Assembly: GCF_003590795.1 (NCBI RefSeq)
Contig: NZ_QYUL01000002.1
Coordinates: 1,171,001 to 1,235,000, forward strand
Reading direction: 5' to 3'
Length of the DNA: 64,000 nt
Origin: Azospirillum cavernae
Lineage (GTDB): Bacteria; Pseudomonadota; Alphaproteobacteria; Azospirillales; Azospirillaceae
Positions 24,935-33,817 of the stretch are shown one piece after another (position 1 is the stretch's first letter; each line of letters opens with the position of its first letter). The notes beneath the pieces were generated by a model. The model was not told the DNA's origin, made no database searches, and was given only the letters and a program-made list of their open reading frames with translations. Position numbers and translations under genes: made by a program.

Positions 24935-26829
24935 TGGGCCGCTTGCAACAGGTCAAAACCAACTTCACGGCGGGCGAGATTGGCCGCCGTCTGTTGGGGC
25001 GGGGGGATCTGCGCGCTTACGACAACGGGGCGCTGGCCCTGCGCAACGTCTTCATCGACCCGACCGGCGGGGTGACGCGGCGATCCGGCTTGGCCTTCAC
25101 GTGGCTGGCGCGCGGCGACGGGCGGCTGGCGGCCTTCGAGTTCAACACCGAACAGACCTATCTGCTGGCCTTTTCGGCGGGGAAAATCGACGTGCTGCGC
25201 GGCGGCGTCCGCTTGGCCAGCGTGGACACGCCGTGGAGCGGCGCGCAACTGGCCCAGATCACCTGGACGCAGAGCGCCGACACGCTGCTGATCTGCCACC
25301 CCGACGTCAGCCCGCGCAAGCTGACGCGCGGCGACAACGACGCCTGGACCCTGTCGGAGTGGGCCTATGTCGTCCAGAATGAGGTGATCCGGCTGCCCTT
25401 TTACCGCTTCGCCGATCCGGCGGTGACGCTGACCCCGTCGGGAACCGGCGGGGCGATCACCGTCACGGCCTCGGCCCCGGTGTTCGACCAGCGCCATGAC
25501 GGGACGCGCATCCGCATCCAGGACAAGCAACTGCTCGTCACCGGCGTGGCGTCGGCCACCCAGATCAACGCCACCGTCAAGGAAACGCTGGCGGGCGTGG
25601 CGGCGACGACCGATTGGGAGGAGCAGGCCTTTTCCGCCTTGCGCGGCTGGCCGGTGTCGGCGGCCTTTCATCAGGACCGGCTGGTCATCGGCGGGTCGCG
25701 CGATCTGCCCAACCGGCTGTGGCTGTCGCGCTCCGCCAACATCTGGAATTTCGATCTGGGGACCGGGCTGGACGACGAGGCCATCGAGTTCGGCATCCTG
25801 TCCGACCAAGTCAACGCCATCCGCGCGGTGTTTTCGGGCCGCCATTTGCAGGTCTTCACCTCGGGCGCCGAATACACGGTGACGGGCGATCCGCTGACGC
25901 CGCAGAGCATCCAGGTGCATCGCCAAACCCGCATCGGCTCGCCGCTCGACCGCAGCATCCCGCCGCGCGACGTGGACGGGGCGACGCTGTTCGTGCCGCG
26001 CAACCGGCGGGAAATCCGCGAATTCCTCTACACCGACACCGAAGCGGCCTATCAGGCGAATGATCTGGCGCTGCTGGCCCGCCATCTGGTGGTGAACCCG
26101 CGCGACCAGGATTACGACCAGACCCGCCGCCTGCTGTTCGTGGCGATGGAGGATGGCTCCCTCTGCACCCTGACCGTCTACCGGACGGAGGACGTCACCG
26201 CCTGGACCCGGTTGGAAACCGACGGGCTGGTGCGGTCGGTCGCGGTGGTCGGCGACGACGTGTTCGCGCTGATCGACCGCGCGGGCGTGTGGAGCATCGA
26301 GCGGTTCGACGATTCGCTCAACCTCGACGCGGCGGTGGTGGCCGACAAGGCGGAAGACACCGCCGTGTGGAGCGGCTTCGCGCATCTGGAAGGGCGGACG
26401 TTGACCGTGCTGGCCGATGGGGTGGTGCGCCCGTCCGTCGCCGTGCAGGCCGGGACCATCACCCTGTCGCCGCCCGCCCGCCATGTCGAAGCCGGTCTGC
26501 CTTACAGCCACCGCATCGAACCGCTGCCCGCGAACCTGTTGGGGCAGGCGAGCGGGGCCGATCTGGTGCGGTTGATCGCCGTGACCTTCCGGTTGGAGGA
26601 CACGGCGGCGCTGCGGGTCGATCTAGGGCGCGGGCTTCAGGATCTGCCGCTTCACCGGCTGGGACCGCAACCCGCAGACGGCGTGCCGCCGCGCGTGTCG
26701 GGCGACCGCCGGCTGCGGGCTTTGGGCTGGCGGCGTGACATCGACGTGCCGCTGTGGCGCATCGAACAGGACGCGCCGCTGCCCTTCACGCTGCTTTCCG
26801 TAACCATGGACATGAAGGTGAACGACTGA
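24934..26829 (+). CDS. T7 gp12-like tail tubular protein B (nozzle)
   Basis: Protein of 631 residues forming the tail nozzle. Signature segments: TNFTAGEIGRRLLGRGDLRAYDNGALALRNVFIDPTGGVTRRSGL, FEFNTEQTYLLAFSAGKIDVLR, TLLICHPDVSPRKLTR and RNRREIREFLYTDTEAAYQANDLALLARHL. It is shorter than T7 gp12 (794). It begins with ATG 24934 overlapping the stop of tail tube A and ends overlapping the next ATG, so it lies in a translationally coupled chain. Confidence 0.85.
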   Translation: MGRLQQVKTNFTAGEIGRRLLGRGDLRAYDNGALALRNVFIDPTGGVTRRSGLAFTWLARGDGRLAAFEFNTEQTYLLAFSAGKIDVLRGGVRLASVDTPWSGAQLAQITWTQSADTLLICHPDVSPRKLTRGDNDAWTLSEWAYVVQNEVIRLPFYRFADPAVTLTPSGTGGAITVTASAPVFDQRHDGTRIRIQDKQLLVTGVASATQINATVKETLAGVAATTDWEEQAFSALRGWPVSAAFHQDRLVIGGSRDLPNRLWLSRSANIWNFDLGTGLDDEAIEFGILSDQVNAIRAVFSGRHLQVFTSGAEYTVTGDPLTPQSIQVHRQTRIGSPLDRSIPPRDVDGATLFVPRNRREIREFLYTDTEAAYQANDLALLARHLVVNPRDQDYDQTRRLLFVAMEDGSLCTLTVYRTEDVTAWTRLETDGLVRSVAVVGDDVFALIDRAGVWSIERFDDSLNLDAAVVADKAEDTAVWSGFAHLEGRTLTVLADGVVRPSVAVQAGTITLSPPARHVEAGLPYSHRIEPLPANLLGQASGADLVRLIAVTFRLEDTAALRVDLGRGLQDLPLHRLGPQPADGVPPRVSGDRRLRALGWRRDIDVPLWRIEQDAPLPFTLLSVTMDMKVND

Positions 26830-27689
26830 TGGGTGGCATCACGCCTCTGGTGACGTCGGCCCTGCCGTTGGCGGGATCGGTCATCAACACGGTGCGCAGC
26901 ACCAGCAACAGCAGCAGCAACGCGGCGGCGCAGCAGGCCGCCGCCCAACAGGCCGCCGCCGAGTTGGAATACAAGCGCCAACAGGACGCGCTGAAGGCTC
27001 AGCAGGAGGCCGCCGCGCTGGAGTATCAACGCCAGCAGGACGCCGCCCGCGCCGCCGCCGAGCAAGCGGCGCTGGATCGCAAATACAGCGAAGACCGCAC
27101 CGCGACGGAGCGCGCGGCGGCGGCGGCGGAGGCGGCGCGTCAACAGCAGGCGCAATTGTCCGCCGACGCGCAGGCGCGCGAATGGGCGCGTCAGGACCAG
27201 TTGCGTCAACAAGACGCCGAACTCCAGCGCCAGAAGGACGAGGCCGCCCGCGTCGCCGCCGAACAGGCCCGCGCCAACGAGATGAACAGCTACCGCTCCA
27301 GCCAGGAACAGACGCTGGCGCAGTTGCGGGCCAGCCAGGAGGCGGCCTATCTGGCGCAGGACAAGGAGGCGCAGGCCCAATCGGCCCAACTGGTCGCCGC
27401 CGCCGACGCGGCGGAAAAGCGCCGGGTCGACGCCCTGCGCCAGAATGTCAGCAAGACCCGCGCCAGCCTGGGCGCGCGCGGCGTCGCCGCCGGGGACGGA
27501 TCGGGCGAGGCCATCCTGTTGGGGCTGACCAAGGACACCGCGACCGAGCGGCAAAACGCCCAGGCGGTGGACCAGCTCAAACAGCAGGCGATCCAGCAGA
27601 ATCTCGACGCGATCAGGCGGCGGAACCTGCTGGAACAGACGCAGCTCGCCGACCGGCAGAAGCTGGAATTCATGAGCAAATATTTCTGA
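26829..27689 (+). CDS. Ala/Gln-rich coiled-coil internal virion-like protein
   Basis: Protein of 286 residues. After a short hydrophobic N terminus (ITPLVTSALPLAGSVIN), residues 35-220 are a long Gln/Ala/Arg coiled coil (QQAAAQQAAAELEYKRQQ, RTATERAAAAAEAARQQQAQ). The C-terminal ALRQNVSKTRASLGARGVAAGDGSGEAILLGL with its Gly-rich motif is found in phage gp14-like internal or DNA-ejection proteins. Position after gp12 agrees with that role. No gp15/gp16-size proteins follow. Function is inferred from order and composition. Confidence 0.7.
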   Translation: MGGITPLVTSALPLAGSVINTVRSTSNSSSNAAAQQAAAQQAAAELEYKRQQDALKAQQEAAALEYQRQQDAARAAAEQAALDRKYSEDRTATERAAAAAEAARQQQAQLSADAQAREWARQDQLRQQDAELQRQKDEAARVAAEQARANEMNSYRSSQEQTLAQLRASQEAAYLAQDKEAQAQSAQLVAAADAAEKRRVDALRQNVSKTRASLGARGVAAGDGSGEAILLGLTKDTATERQNAQAVDQLKQQAIQQNLDAIRRRNLLEQTQLADRQKLEFMSKYF

Positions 27690-27729
27690 CGGTCCGCCGT
27701 GACCGGCGCCGGCAACGCGGAGCCTCCCG

Positions 27730-29760
27730 ATGACCAGTTCCCTTCTCATCCCGCGCGGGACACCGCGCGTGCAATACATCGCCGACGGCGCGTTGCGGGT
27801 CTTCACCTACCCGTTTCCCATCTTCGCCGCCGAGGATCTCCAGGTGTTTCTGGGCGCGGCGTCGCAGAGCGCCGGGTACAGCGTCAGCGGGGCCGGGACG
27901 ACGGCGGGCGGCGCCGTCACCTTCAACACGGCGCCGGCGGCGGGAACGGCGGTGACGCTGCGCCGTCGCTTGACGGTCGAGCGGACCAGCGATTTCCGCG
28001 AGAGCGGGCCGCTGCCCGCCTCTGCCCTCAATCAGGAGTTCAGCCGACTGACCGCGTCGGTGCAGCAGGTGGCGGGCGATCAGGATCTGATGCTGCGCTA
28101 CGCCGACACCGACCTTCCGGCCTCCACCCAATTGCCGGGCCGCGCGGAGCGGCAGGGCAAGCTGTTGAGCTTCGACAGCGCGGGCAACCCGACCGTCCGC
28201 CCGCCGGTGGACGAGGAGGCGCTGTCCACTTATGCGCCGCCGGGGGCGGGGGCGGTCAGCCGTCCGGTGCGCGACAAGCTGGCGGACGTCGTGTCGATCA
28301 AGGATTTCGGCGCGGTCGGCGACGGAACGGTGGACGACACGCTGGCGATCCAGGCCGCCTTGACCACGGCCAAGGCGGTCCATGTGCCGCCGGGAACCTA
28401 CCGGATCACCAACACGCTGACGCTTGGCCATGGCAAATCGCTGATTGGGGCCGGGCAAAGCGCGGTCATCAAGGGGGCGTCCACAGCCTTTGACTTGATC
28501 CAGATTCCCGATGGCTACGCCACCCTGTCCAATCTGCGGCTGGAACAGGGCAAGGCCGGGGTGCGGCTGTTTGGGCGCGACGGGCCGTGCGTGCAGAACA
28601 GCCTGAGCGATCTGACCCTGTGGGATCCGCAGGTCGGGCTGGTCTTCGATGGTTACACGGATCCGAATTTTCCCTGCTATTGGAACAACGTCGCGCGGGT
28701 TCTGGTGGCGCGTCCGTCGCTGCACGGGGTGTGGCTGACGCGGACGGGGGCGGGCGACACGCCCAACGCCAACCGCTTTCACAGCGTGCGCGTCTATTCG
28801 CTGTCGGCCCCGATCTCGGGCAGCGGCTTCTATGTCGAACAGGGCAAATACAACAACAGCTTCTTCGATTGCGAAGCCAACCTGTCCACCATGGCCGAGT
28901 CCTGCTTTCGGGTCGGGGCCGACACTGACAAGACGTTGATCGTCAATTTCTACGCCGAATCGCTGGGGGCCGTGCCGAATGTGCGCCTGGACGCCGGGTC
29001 GGTGGAAACCGCGATCGTCAACCTGTTCTCCGCCGCCGCCGGTCCGGCGATTCAGGATCTCTCGGGCGGGCAATTCACGGCGGTCAACGCGGGTTATCCC
29101 GACAAAAACCGCCTGCAAGCCAGCCGGGTGACGCAACTGACCGTCGAAGCTCTGCGCTTTGACACCGAGTTTGTCGAGCCGGAGCATGGCGGGCTGGTGG
29201 AGCTTGACCTCGCCAGCTCGATCTATCTGATGAGCGCCTATGGCGGGCCGGTGGAAGCGCGGCTGCCGTCCGCCGGATCGGCCAACGGCCACACGGTGAC
29301 GATCAAAAAGACCGACGCCTCGGCCAACATCCTGACCATCACCGAAAGCGACGGGCCGGGGCCGGACGGGCGGCGGGTGGCGTTGGGCAACCGCTATGAT
29401 TTCGTCACGCTGGTGTCGAACGGGGCCAATTGGTGGATCGTCGCCGCCAACAGTCTGCCCGCCAACGCGCATTATCACGAGGGAACGGGCCTGTTCGAGC
29501 CGGACCTGAACCAGTCGCTCTATCTGGTCAGCGCCTGGAGCGGCGACGTCGAGGCGCGCTTGCCCGCCCCCAGCGCCGCCCACGCGGTGGGCCGCACGGT
29601 GACGATCAAGAAATCCGACACCAGCGGCCACCGCGTCACCGTCACCAGCCAGACCGGAACCGGCCCCGACAACGAGGCGATTCCTCTGACCGGCCAGGGC
29701 CACGCGGTGACGGCGATGTCGAACGGCGCGGGTTGGCACATTCTGGGGCGGAATTCATGA
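27730..29760 (+). CDS. Phage tailspike with beta-helix and duplicated C-terminal domain
   Basis: Protein of 676 residues. Residues 1-110 are a T7-fibre-like attachment domain (IPRGTPRVQYIADGALRVFTYPFPIFAAEDLQVFL...). Residues about 190-450 form a pectate-lyase/right-handed beta-helix (VVSIKDFGAVGDGTVDDTLAIQAAL..VHVPPGTYRITNTL), a tailspike enzyme or adhesin typical of capsule- or exopolysaccharide-binding phages. From about residue 490, two tandem domains of about 85 residues share the pattern SIYLMSAYGGPVEARLP and SLYLVSAWSGDVEARLP followed by VTIKK..D. It overlaps the terminase ATG by ATGA. Confidence 0.85.
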   Translation: MTSSLLIPRGTPRVQYIADGALRVFTYPFPIFAAEDLQVFLGAASQSAGYSVSGAGTTAGGAVTFNTAPAAGTAVTLRRRLTVERTSDFRESGPLPASALNQEFSRLTASVQQVAGDQDLMLRYADTDLPASTQLPGRAERQGKLLSFDSAGNPTVRPPVDEEALSTYAPPGAGAVSRPVRDKLADVVSIKDFGAVGDGTVDDTLAIQAALTTAKAVHVPPGTYRITNTLTLGHGKSLIGAGQSAVIKGASTAFDLIQIPDGYATLSNLRLEQGKAGVRLFGRDGPCVQNSLSDLTLWDPQVGLVFDGYTDPNFPCYWNNVARVLVARPSLHGVWLTRTGAGDTPNANRFHSVRVYSLSAPISGSGFYVEQGKYNNSFFDCEANLSTMAESCFRVGADTDKTLIVNFYAESLGAVPNVRLDAGSVETAIVNLFSAAAGPAIQDLSGGQFTAVNAGYPDKNRLQASRVTQLTVEALRFDTEFVEPEHGGLVELDLASSIYLMSAYGGPVEARLPSAGSANGHTVTIKKTDASANILTITESDGPGPDGRRVALGNRYDFVTLVSNGANWWIVAANSLPANAHYHEGTGLFEPDLNQSLYLVSAWSGDVEARLPAPSAAHAVGRTVTIKKSDTSGHRVTVTSQTGTGPDNEAIPLTGQGHAVTAMSNGAGWHILGRNS

Positions 29761-31280
29761 CGGAGGCCGCCTTAGGGTTTCATGATTTCGTGCAACGTTG
29801 GAACAGCCTGTCGGAACTGGGCACGCCCAAGCATCACCGCGACATCGCCCGCTGGCTGGAAACGCAGAGTCAGAACGGCAACCGCCGCATGCTGCTGATG
29901 GCCTTTCGCGGGTCGGGAAAATCGACCCTGGTCGGCCTGTTCGCCGCGTGGCTGCTCTGCCACGATCCCAACCGCCGCCTTCTGGTGCTGGCCGCCGATC
30001 TGCGGCTGGCCAAGAAGATGGTCCGCAACGTCAAACGCATTCTGGAGCGCCACCCCGACACCAAACACCTGAAACCACCGGCCAAGGACCGCGACCAGTG
30101 GGGGAACGAGCAATTCACCGTCGTTCGCCCGATGGAGCTGCGCGATCCCTCGATGGCGGCGAGCGGCGTTGGCGGCAACATCACCGGCAGCCGCGCCGAC
30201 GTGGTCATCTGCGACGACGTCGAGGTGCCGCGCAACACCGACAGCGCCAACAAGCGGGCGGGCTTGCGCGAACGTCTGGCCGAGTTGGAGTATGTGCTGG
30301 TCCCCGGCGGCGCTCAGCTTTATGTCGGCACCCCGCACAGCTACTACACCATCTACGCCGACGAGGCGCGGGCGGAGGTGGGGGAGGTCGCGCCCTTTCT
30401 CGACGGGTTCGACCGTCTGGTTCTGCCGGTCTACCACGAAGACGCGACCGGCAAGCGCCGCTACGCCTGGAAGGAGCGGTTTGGCGAGGCTCACGTCAAC
30501 CGCATCCGCAAGACCACCGGCCCGGCCAAATTCACCAGCCAGATGCTGTTGCAGCCGGTGAACGTCGCCGAGGGCTTCCTCGACGTTGACAAGCTGGGCC
30601 GCTACGACGCGGAGCTGGAGTATCGCGAGGCGCTGGGCCGCGCCGTGCTGACGCTGGACGGCGTGCGCATGGCCTCGGCCAGTTGCTGGTGGGATCCGGC
30701 CTTCGCCCGACCACGGGGGGAGGGGGGGCCGCCCGGCGACGGCAGCGTCGTCGCCGCCCTGTTCGGCGGGGACGACGGGCGCTTTTACCTGCACCGCGTG
30801 CTCTATCTGCGCGTCGATCCCGCCGATCCCGACAGCGAGGCCGACCAGCAATGCCGACAGGTCGCCGGTTTGCTGGCGGCGCTGCATCTGCCCGCGATCC
30901 ATCTGGAAACCAACGGAATCGGGCGCTTCCTGCCCGGCCTGCTGCGCGAGCGGCTGCGCAAGGACGCGCTGGCCGCCAGCGTGGTGGAGCAGTCCAGCCA
31001 CACGCCGAAGGTCCGGCGCATCACCGAGGCGTTCGACGCGCTGCTGGCCGACCGGCGGCTGTTGGCGCACCGGCTGGTTTGGGACACGCCGCTTATCCGC
31101 GAAATGCGGGAATGGCGGCCCGATGGCCGTTACACCGGCCCCGACGACGGGCTGGACGCGGTCGCCGGCTGCCTGTCCGCCGAACCGCACCGCTTCGACC
31201 GCAGCGCCCAACCGCCCGAACGTCGCGCTGATTGGCGGGGTGGCGGGTCCGTGGTGGCTCCGTCGGATTGGGATTTGTGA
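29757..31280 (+). CDS. Phage terminase large subunit
   Basis: DNA-packaging motor of 507 residues of the T7 gp19 type. Walker A is RGSGKST (about 51-57). Walker B plus acid is DVVICDDVEV (about 149-156). Motif III-like region LYVGTPHSYYTIY follows. The nuclease domain shows WWDPAFARP and the terminal DDGLDAVAG acid pair. All key ATPase and nuclease acids appear present, so it may be active. The ATG overlaps the tailspike stop. No small terminase gene is seen nearby. Confidence 0.88.
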   Translation: MTEAALGFHDFVQRWNSLSELGTPKHHRDIARWLETQSQNGNRRMLLMAFRGSGKSTLVGLFAAWLLCHDPNRRLLVLAADLRLAKKMVRNVKRILERHPDTKHLKPPAKDRDQWGNEQFTVVRPMELRDPSMAASGVGGNITGSRADVVICDDVEVPRNTDSANKRAGLRERLAELEYVLVPGGAQLYVGTPHSYYTIYADEARAEVGEVAPFLDGFDRLVLPVYHEDATGKRRYAWKERFGEAHVNRIRKTTGPAKFTSQMLLQPVNVAEGFLDVDKLGRYDAELEYREALGRAVLTLDGVRMASASCWWDPAFARPRGEGGPPGDGSVVAALFGGDDGRFYLHRVLYLRVDPADPDSEADQQCRQVAGLLAALHLPAIHLETNGIGRFLPGLLRERLRKDALAASVVEQSSHTPKVRRITEAFDALLADRRLLAHRLVWDTPLIREMREWRPDGRYTGPDDGLDAVAGCLSAEPHRFDRSAQPPERRADWRGGGSVVAPSDWDL

Positions 31281-31348
31281 CCAAAGCTCTTCACCCTCCG
31301 CGCCGTTCTGGACGGGGGTGGCATCGCATCACTTTTTGGGAGACTCTG

Positions 31349-31660
31349 ATGCACGAAAATCTGGATTTCGCGTGGTGGATCACCGCCGTCGAGTTGCCGG
31401 TGATGGGCGGCCTGTTCTGGCTGATCGCCCGACTGCGCAACGACGCCGAAACCGCGCTGGAAAATCTGCGGACCCGCGCCGAAACCGCGCAAGCGCAGGT
31501 GCGGGAAAGTCTGGCCGCCTACAAGCTGGAAGTCGCCAAGACCTATGTGTCCTTCGCGACCTTAAAGGATGTCGAACAGCGTCTGACCGACCATCTGCTG
31601 CGCATCGAAAACAAACTGGAATCAGGTTGCGCGCCATTCACGGAAAGCGGGCGTCGGTGA
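31349..31660 (+). CDS. Small membrane coiled-coil protein at end of phage block
   Basis: Protein of 103 residues. One N-terminal membrane helix (FAWWITAVELPVMGGLFWLIARL, about 6-28) is followed by a charged coiled coil (NDAETALENLRTRAETAQAQVRESLAAYKLEVAKTYVSFATLKDVEQRL). This design is shared by small proteins next to terminase genes, such as pinholin/spanin-like or phage-membrane anchor proteins. The ATG follows GGGAGACTCTG. No endolysin gene is present, so a lysis role would be incomplete. Confidence 0.6.
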   Translation: MHENLDFAWWITAVELPVMGGLFWLIARLRNDAETALENLRTRAETAQAQVRESLAAYKLEVAKTYVSFATLKDVEQRLTDHLLRIENKLESGCAPFTESGRR

Positions 31661-31706
31661 CGCCCCGCTTTTGAACCGCAACGGAGAGCGACAGCGCATG
31701 TCGGCT

Positions 31707-31922
31707 TCAGTCGGCGTGGTGGATCATCGCCTGATAGATCTTCCAGGCGACTTCGACGGACACGCCGCCCGCCCGCGCGCCCGCCGCCAACATGGTGGCG
31801 CTGGGCTTCAGCGGGACGGCGGTGTGGCCCGGTTCGCAGAGCGCGCCCATGGCGGTGACGGACGCGTTCAGGTTGTCGTTGGTCTGGCTGGTCTTGGTCA
31901 GGTGCAGAGCGATCGCGTTCAT
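31707..31922 (-). CDS. Small protein of unknown function
   Basis: Seventy-one residues (MNAIALHLTKTSQTNDNLNASVTAMG...). The ATG is preceded by CGGAGGCTCAGCC, a strong ribosome site, which is the main support. It lies on the opposite strand just past the phage block. No signal peptide, membrane helix or known motif is seen. Confidence 0.5.
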   Translation of the reverse strand: MNAIALHLTKTSQTNDNLNASVTAMGALCEPGHTAVPLKPSATMLAAGARAGGVSVEVAWKIYQAMIHHAD

Positions 31923-32126
31923 GGCTGAGCCTCCGTTGCGTTTGTCTCCTTACAGCAAAAGGGATGCCAACTGTTTTGCGAGGGGGGTGAATCGGGGATT
32001 CGCTAAGGTTGCCGCGCGCTTGCCGCCGGATCGCTTGGGAACGACCTAAGGTTTGTCGGCGTCGATTGGGTTGGAATTCTCAAAAATACCCGCAAAATGC
32101 TGTTTCATTTCGGCGCCTGTTTGCAA

Positions 32127-32169
32127 AATGCAAAGCGCTCTGATTGTCCAGCGCCTTGCGCTTTGCATT
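32127..32169. repeat. 12-bp perfect inverted repeat
   Basis: AATGCAAAGCGC (32127-32138) and GCGCTTTGCATT (32158-32169) are perfectly complementary around 19 bases. It sits 66 bp upstream of the DUF952 start, has no T-run, and could be an operator, an attachment-like site of the preceding phage block, or a hairpin in the 5' leader. Confidence 0.5.
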
Positions 32170-32234
32170 CCGGGAACGAGCGCGCGGCGAAGCGTCTGGC
32201 CGCTGCCGGACGGTTGAGCTAGTGTCCGCCCATC

Positions 32235-32609
32235 ATGACCGACCGCATCATCCATCACATGTGCCGCGCGGACGAGTGGGACGCCGCCCGCGCCGCAGGC
32301 TCCTACCCTGGCTCCTCGCAGGACGTTCAGGACGGCTTCATCCATTTTTCCACCGCCGGGCAGGTGGTGGAGAGCGCGGCCAAGCACCGCGCCGGGCAGG
32401 GTGGCCTGATCCTGCTGACGGTGGACGCCGTCCGGCTGGACGCGGCCCTGCGCTGGGAGCCGTCGCGCGGCGGCCAGCTCTTCCCCCATCTCTACGCGGC
32501 TTTGCCGGTGTCCGCCGTTCTGCGCGCCGACCCGCTGCCGCTTGGCTCCGACGGGCGGCACGTCTTCCCGGCGGGCTTCCCCTTCGTCATTGAGGATCTC
32601 GCGCCGTGA
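32235..32609 (+). CDS. DUF952 protein
   Basis: Protein of 124 residues matching DUF952: IIHHMCRADEWDAARAAGSYPGSSQDVQDGFIHFSTAGQVVESAAKHRAGQGGLILLTVD and a C-terminal FPHLYAALPVSAVLRADPLPLG. The family resembles glutathione-S-transferase-like or ADP-ribosyl-binding folds and its job is unknown. Its stop overlaps the GTG of pyrD (GTGA), a gene pair common in Alphaproteobacteria. Confidence 0.9.
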   Translation: MTDRIIHHMCRADEWDAARAAGSYPGSSQDVQDGFIHFSTAGQVVESAAKHRAGQGGLILLTVDAVRLDAALRWEPSRGGQLFPHLYAALPVSAVLRADPLPLGSDGRHVFPAGFPFVIEDLAP

Positions 32610-33679
32610 TCGACCTGTTCCCCATCGTTGGGCCGCTGCTGTTCCGCTTTGATCCGGAAACCGCGCATGGGCTGACCATCAAGGCGCTGAAGAGCGGGCT
32701 GGTTCCGGCCCAGCGCGGCGGCGACGAGCCGTCCTTGCGTTCCCGCGTTTGGGGTCTGGACTTCGCCAACCCGGTCGGGCTGGCCGCCGGATTCGACAAG
32801 AACGCCGAGGTGGTGGACGCCATGCTGCGGCTGGGCTTCGGCTTTGTCGAGGCGGGCAGCGTCACCCCGCGCCCGCAGCCCGGCAACCCGCGCCCGCGCC
32901 TGTTCCGCGCCATCGAGCAGGGCGCGGTGCTCAACCGCATGGGCTTCAACAACGAAGGGCTGGAGGCGTTCGCCGCCCGGCTGGAGCGCCGCCGCGACGA
33001 CCCGGCCCGCGCCGCCGGTCTGGTCGGGGCCAATCTGGGCAAGAACAAGGACACGGCGGACGCCGCCGACGATTACGTGATCGGCGTGCGCCGTCTGGCC
33101 CCGCTGGCCGATTATCTGGTGGTCAACGTTTCCTCCCCCAACACGCCGGGCCTGCGCGCCTTGCAGGGGCGGGAGCCGCTGCGCGATTTGCTGGGCCGGG
33201 CGCTCGACGCGCGGGCGGCCTGCAAGCTGACGCGGGATCCGCCCTTGCTTTTGAAGATCGCGCCGGACCTGACCGACGAGGACAAGAGCGACATCGCCGC
33301 CGTGGCGCTGGAGTCGGGCGTCGATGGGCTGATCGTGTCGAACACCACCATCGCCCGCCCCGCCGACATCCCGGAGCCGCTGCGTTCGGAGGCTGGCGGC
33401 CTGTCGGGCCGTCCGCTGTTCGCGCCGTCCACGCTGGTGCTGAAGGAAATGTACGGGCTGACGGGGGGCAAGCTGCCGCTGATCGGGGCGGGCGGCGTCG
33501 CTTCGGGGGCCGACGCCTACGCCAAGATCCGGGCGGGCGCCTCGCTGGTGCAATTCTATTCGGCGATGGTCTATGGCGGCCCGGCCCTGGTTCTGCGCAT
33601 CCGCGCGGAGCTGGCCGCCCTGCTGCGCCGCGACGGTTTCGCCCGCGTCGCCGACGCGGTGGGGGCGGATCACCGCTGA
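32606..33679 (+). CDS. pyrD: Quinone-dependent dihydroorotate dehydrogenase (class 2)
   Basis: Membrane-associated FMN enzyme of 357 residues oxidising dihydroorotate to orotate in pyrimidine synthesis with quinone as acceptor. Class-2 marks: the N-terminal membrane-binding helix region (DLFPIVGPLLFRFDPETAHGLTIKAL), GLDFANPVGLAAGFDKN, GSVTPRPQPGNPRPRLFR, the catalytic serine in YLVVNVSSPNTPGLR, and GAGGVASGADAYAKIRAGASLVQFYSAMVYGGP binding FMN phosphate. It starts with GTG overlapping the DUF952 stop. Confidence 0.95.
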   Translation: MIDLFPIVGPLLFRFDPETAHGLTIKALKSGLVPAQRGGDEPSLRSRVWGLDFANPVGLAAGFDKNAEVVDAMLRLGFGFVEAGSVTPRPQPGNPRPRLFRAIEQGAVLNRMGFNNEGLEAFAARLERRRDDPARAAGLVGANLGKNKDTADAADDYVIGVRRLAPLADYLVVNVSSPNTPGLRALQGREPLRDLLGRALDARAACKLTRDPPLLLKIAPDLTDEDKSDIAAVALESGVDGLIVSNTTIARPADIPEPLRSEAGGLSGRPLFAPSTLVLKEMYGLTGGKLPLIGAGGVASGADAYAKIRAGASLVQFYSAMVYGGPALVLRIRAELAALLRRDGFARVADAVGADHR

Positions 33680-33817
33680 GGCTGGGGAGGTTGGGCCGCA
33701 GGATGGTCCGCAGGACTGGCGGCGGAACGGCGTAGAATTAACACATCGTCAAGGCGGCGCGACGGACAGTCTGTCGCAGGCGCCGCGCCGCTCCCGGCGC
33801 CATCCGGCTCGTCAGAT

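Larger units (their letters stand above)
21190..31660 (+). mobile_element. T7-like virion/packaging module (partial or domesticated prophage)
   Basis: Ten colinear plus-strand genes: capsid, collar, a small unknown, fibre, tail tube A, tail tube B, coiled-coil internal protein, tailspike, large terminase and a small membrane coiled-coil protein. The order of capsid, gp11-, gp12-, gp14-, gp17- and gp19-like genes copies the T7 late region. All reading frames are open with tight ATGA junctions. Missing within the window are integrase, portal, scaffold, RNA and DNA polymerase, small terminase and lysin. No flanking tRNA or direct repeat (att) is evident. Confidence 0.75.

Noticed and set aside
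21000-32000. CRISPR array or integrase att sites flanking the phage-like block
   Set aside because: No regularly spaced repeats and no direct repeat pair of useful length was found at either edge by eye.
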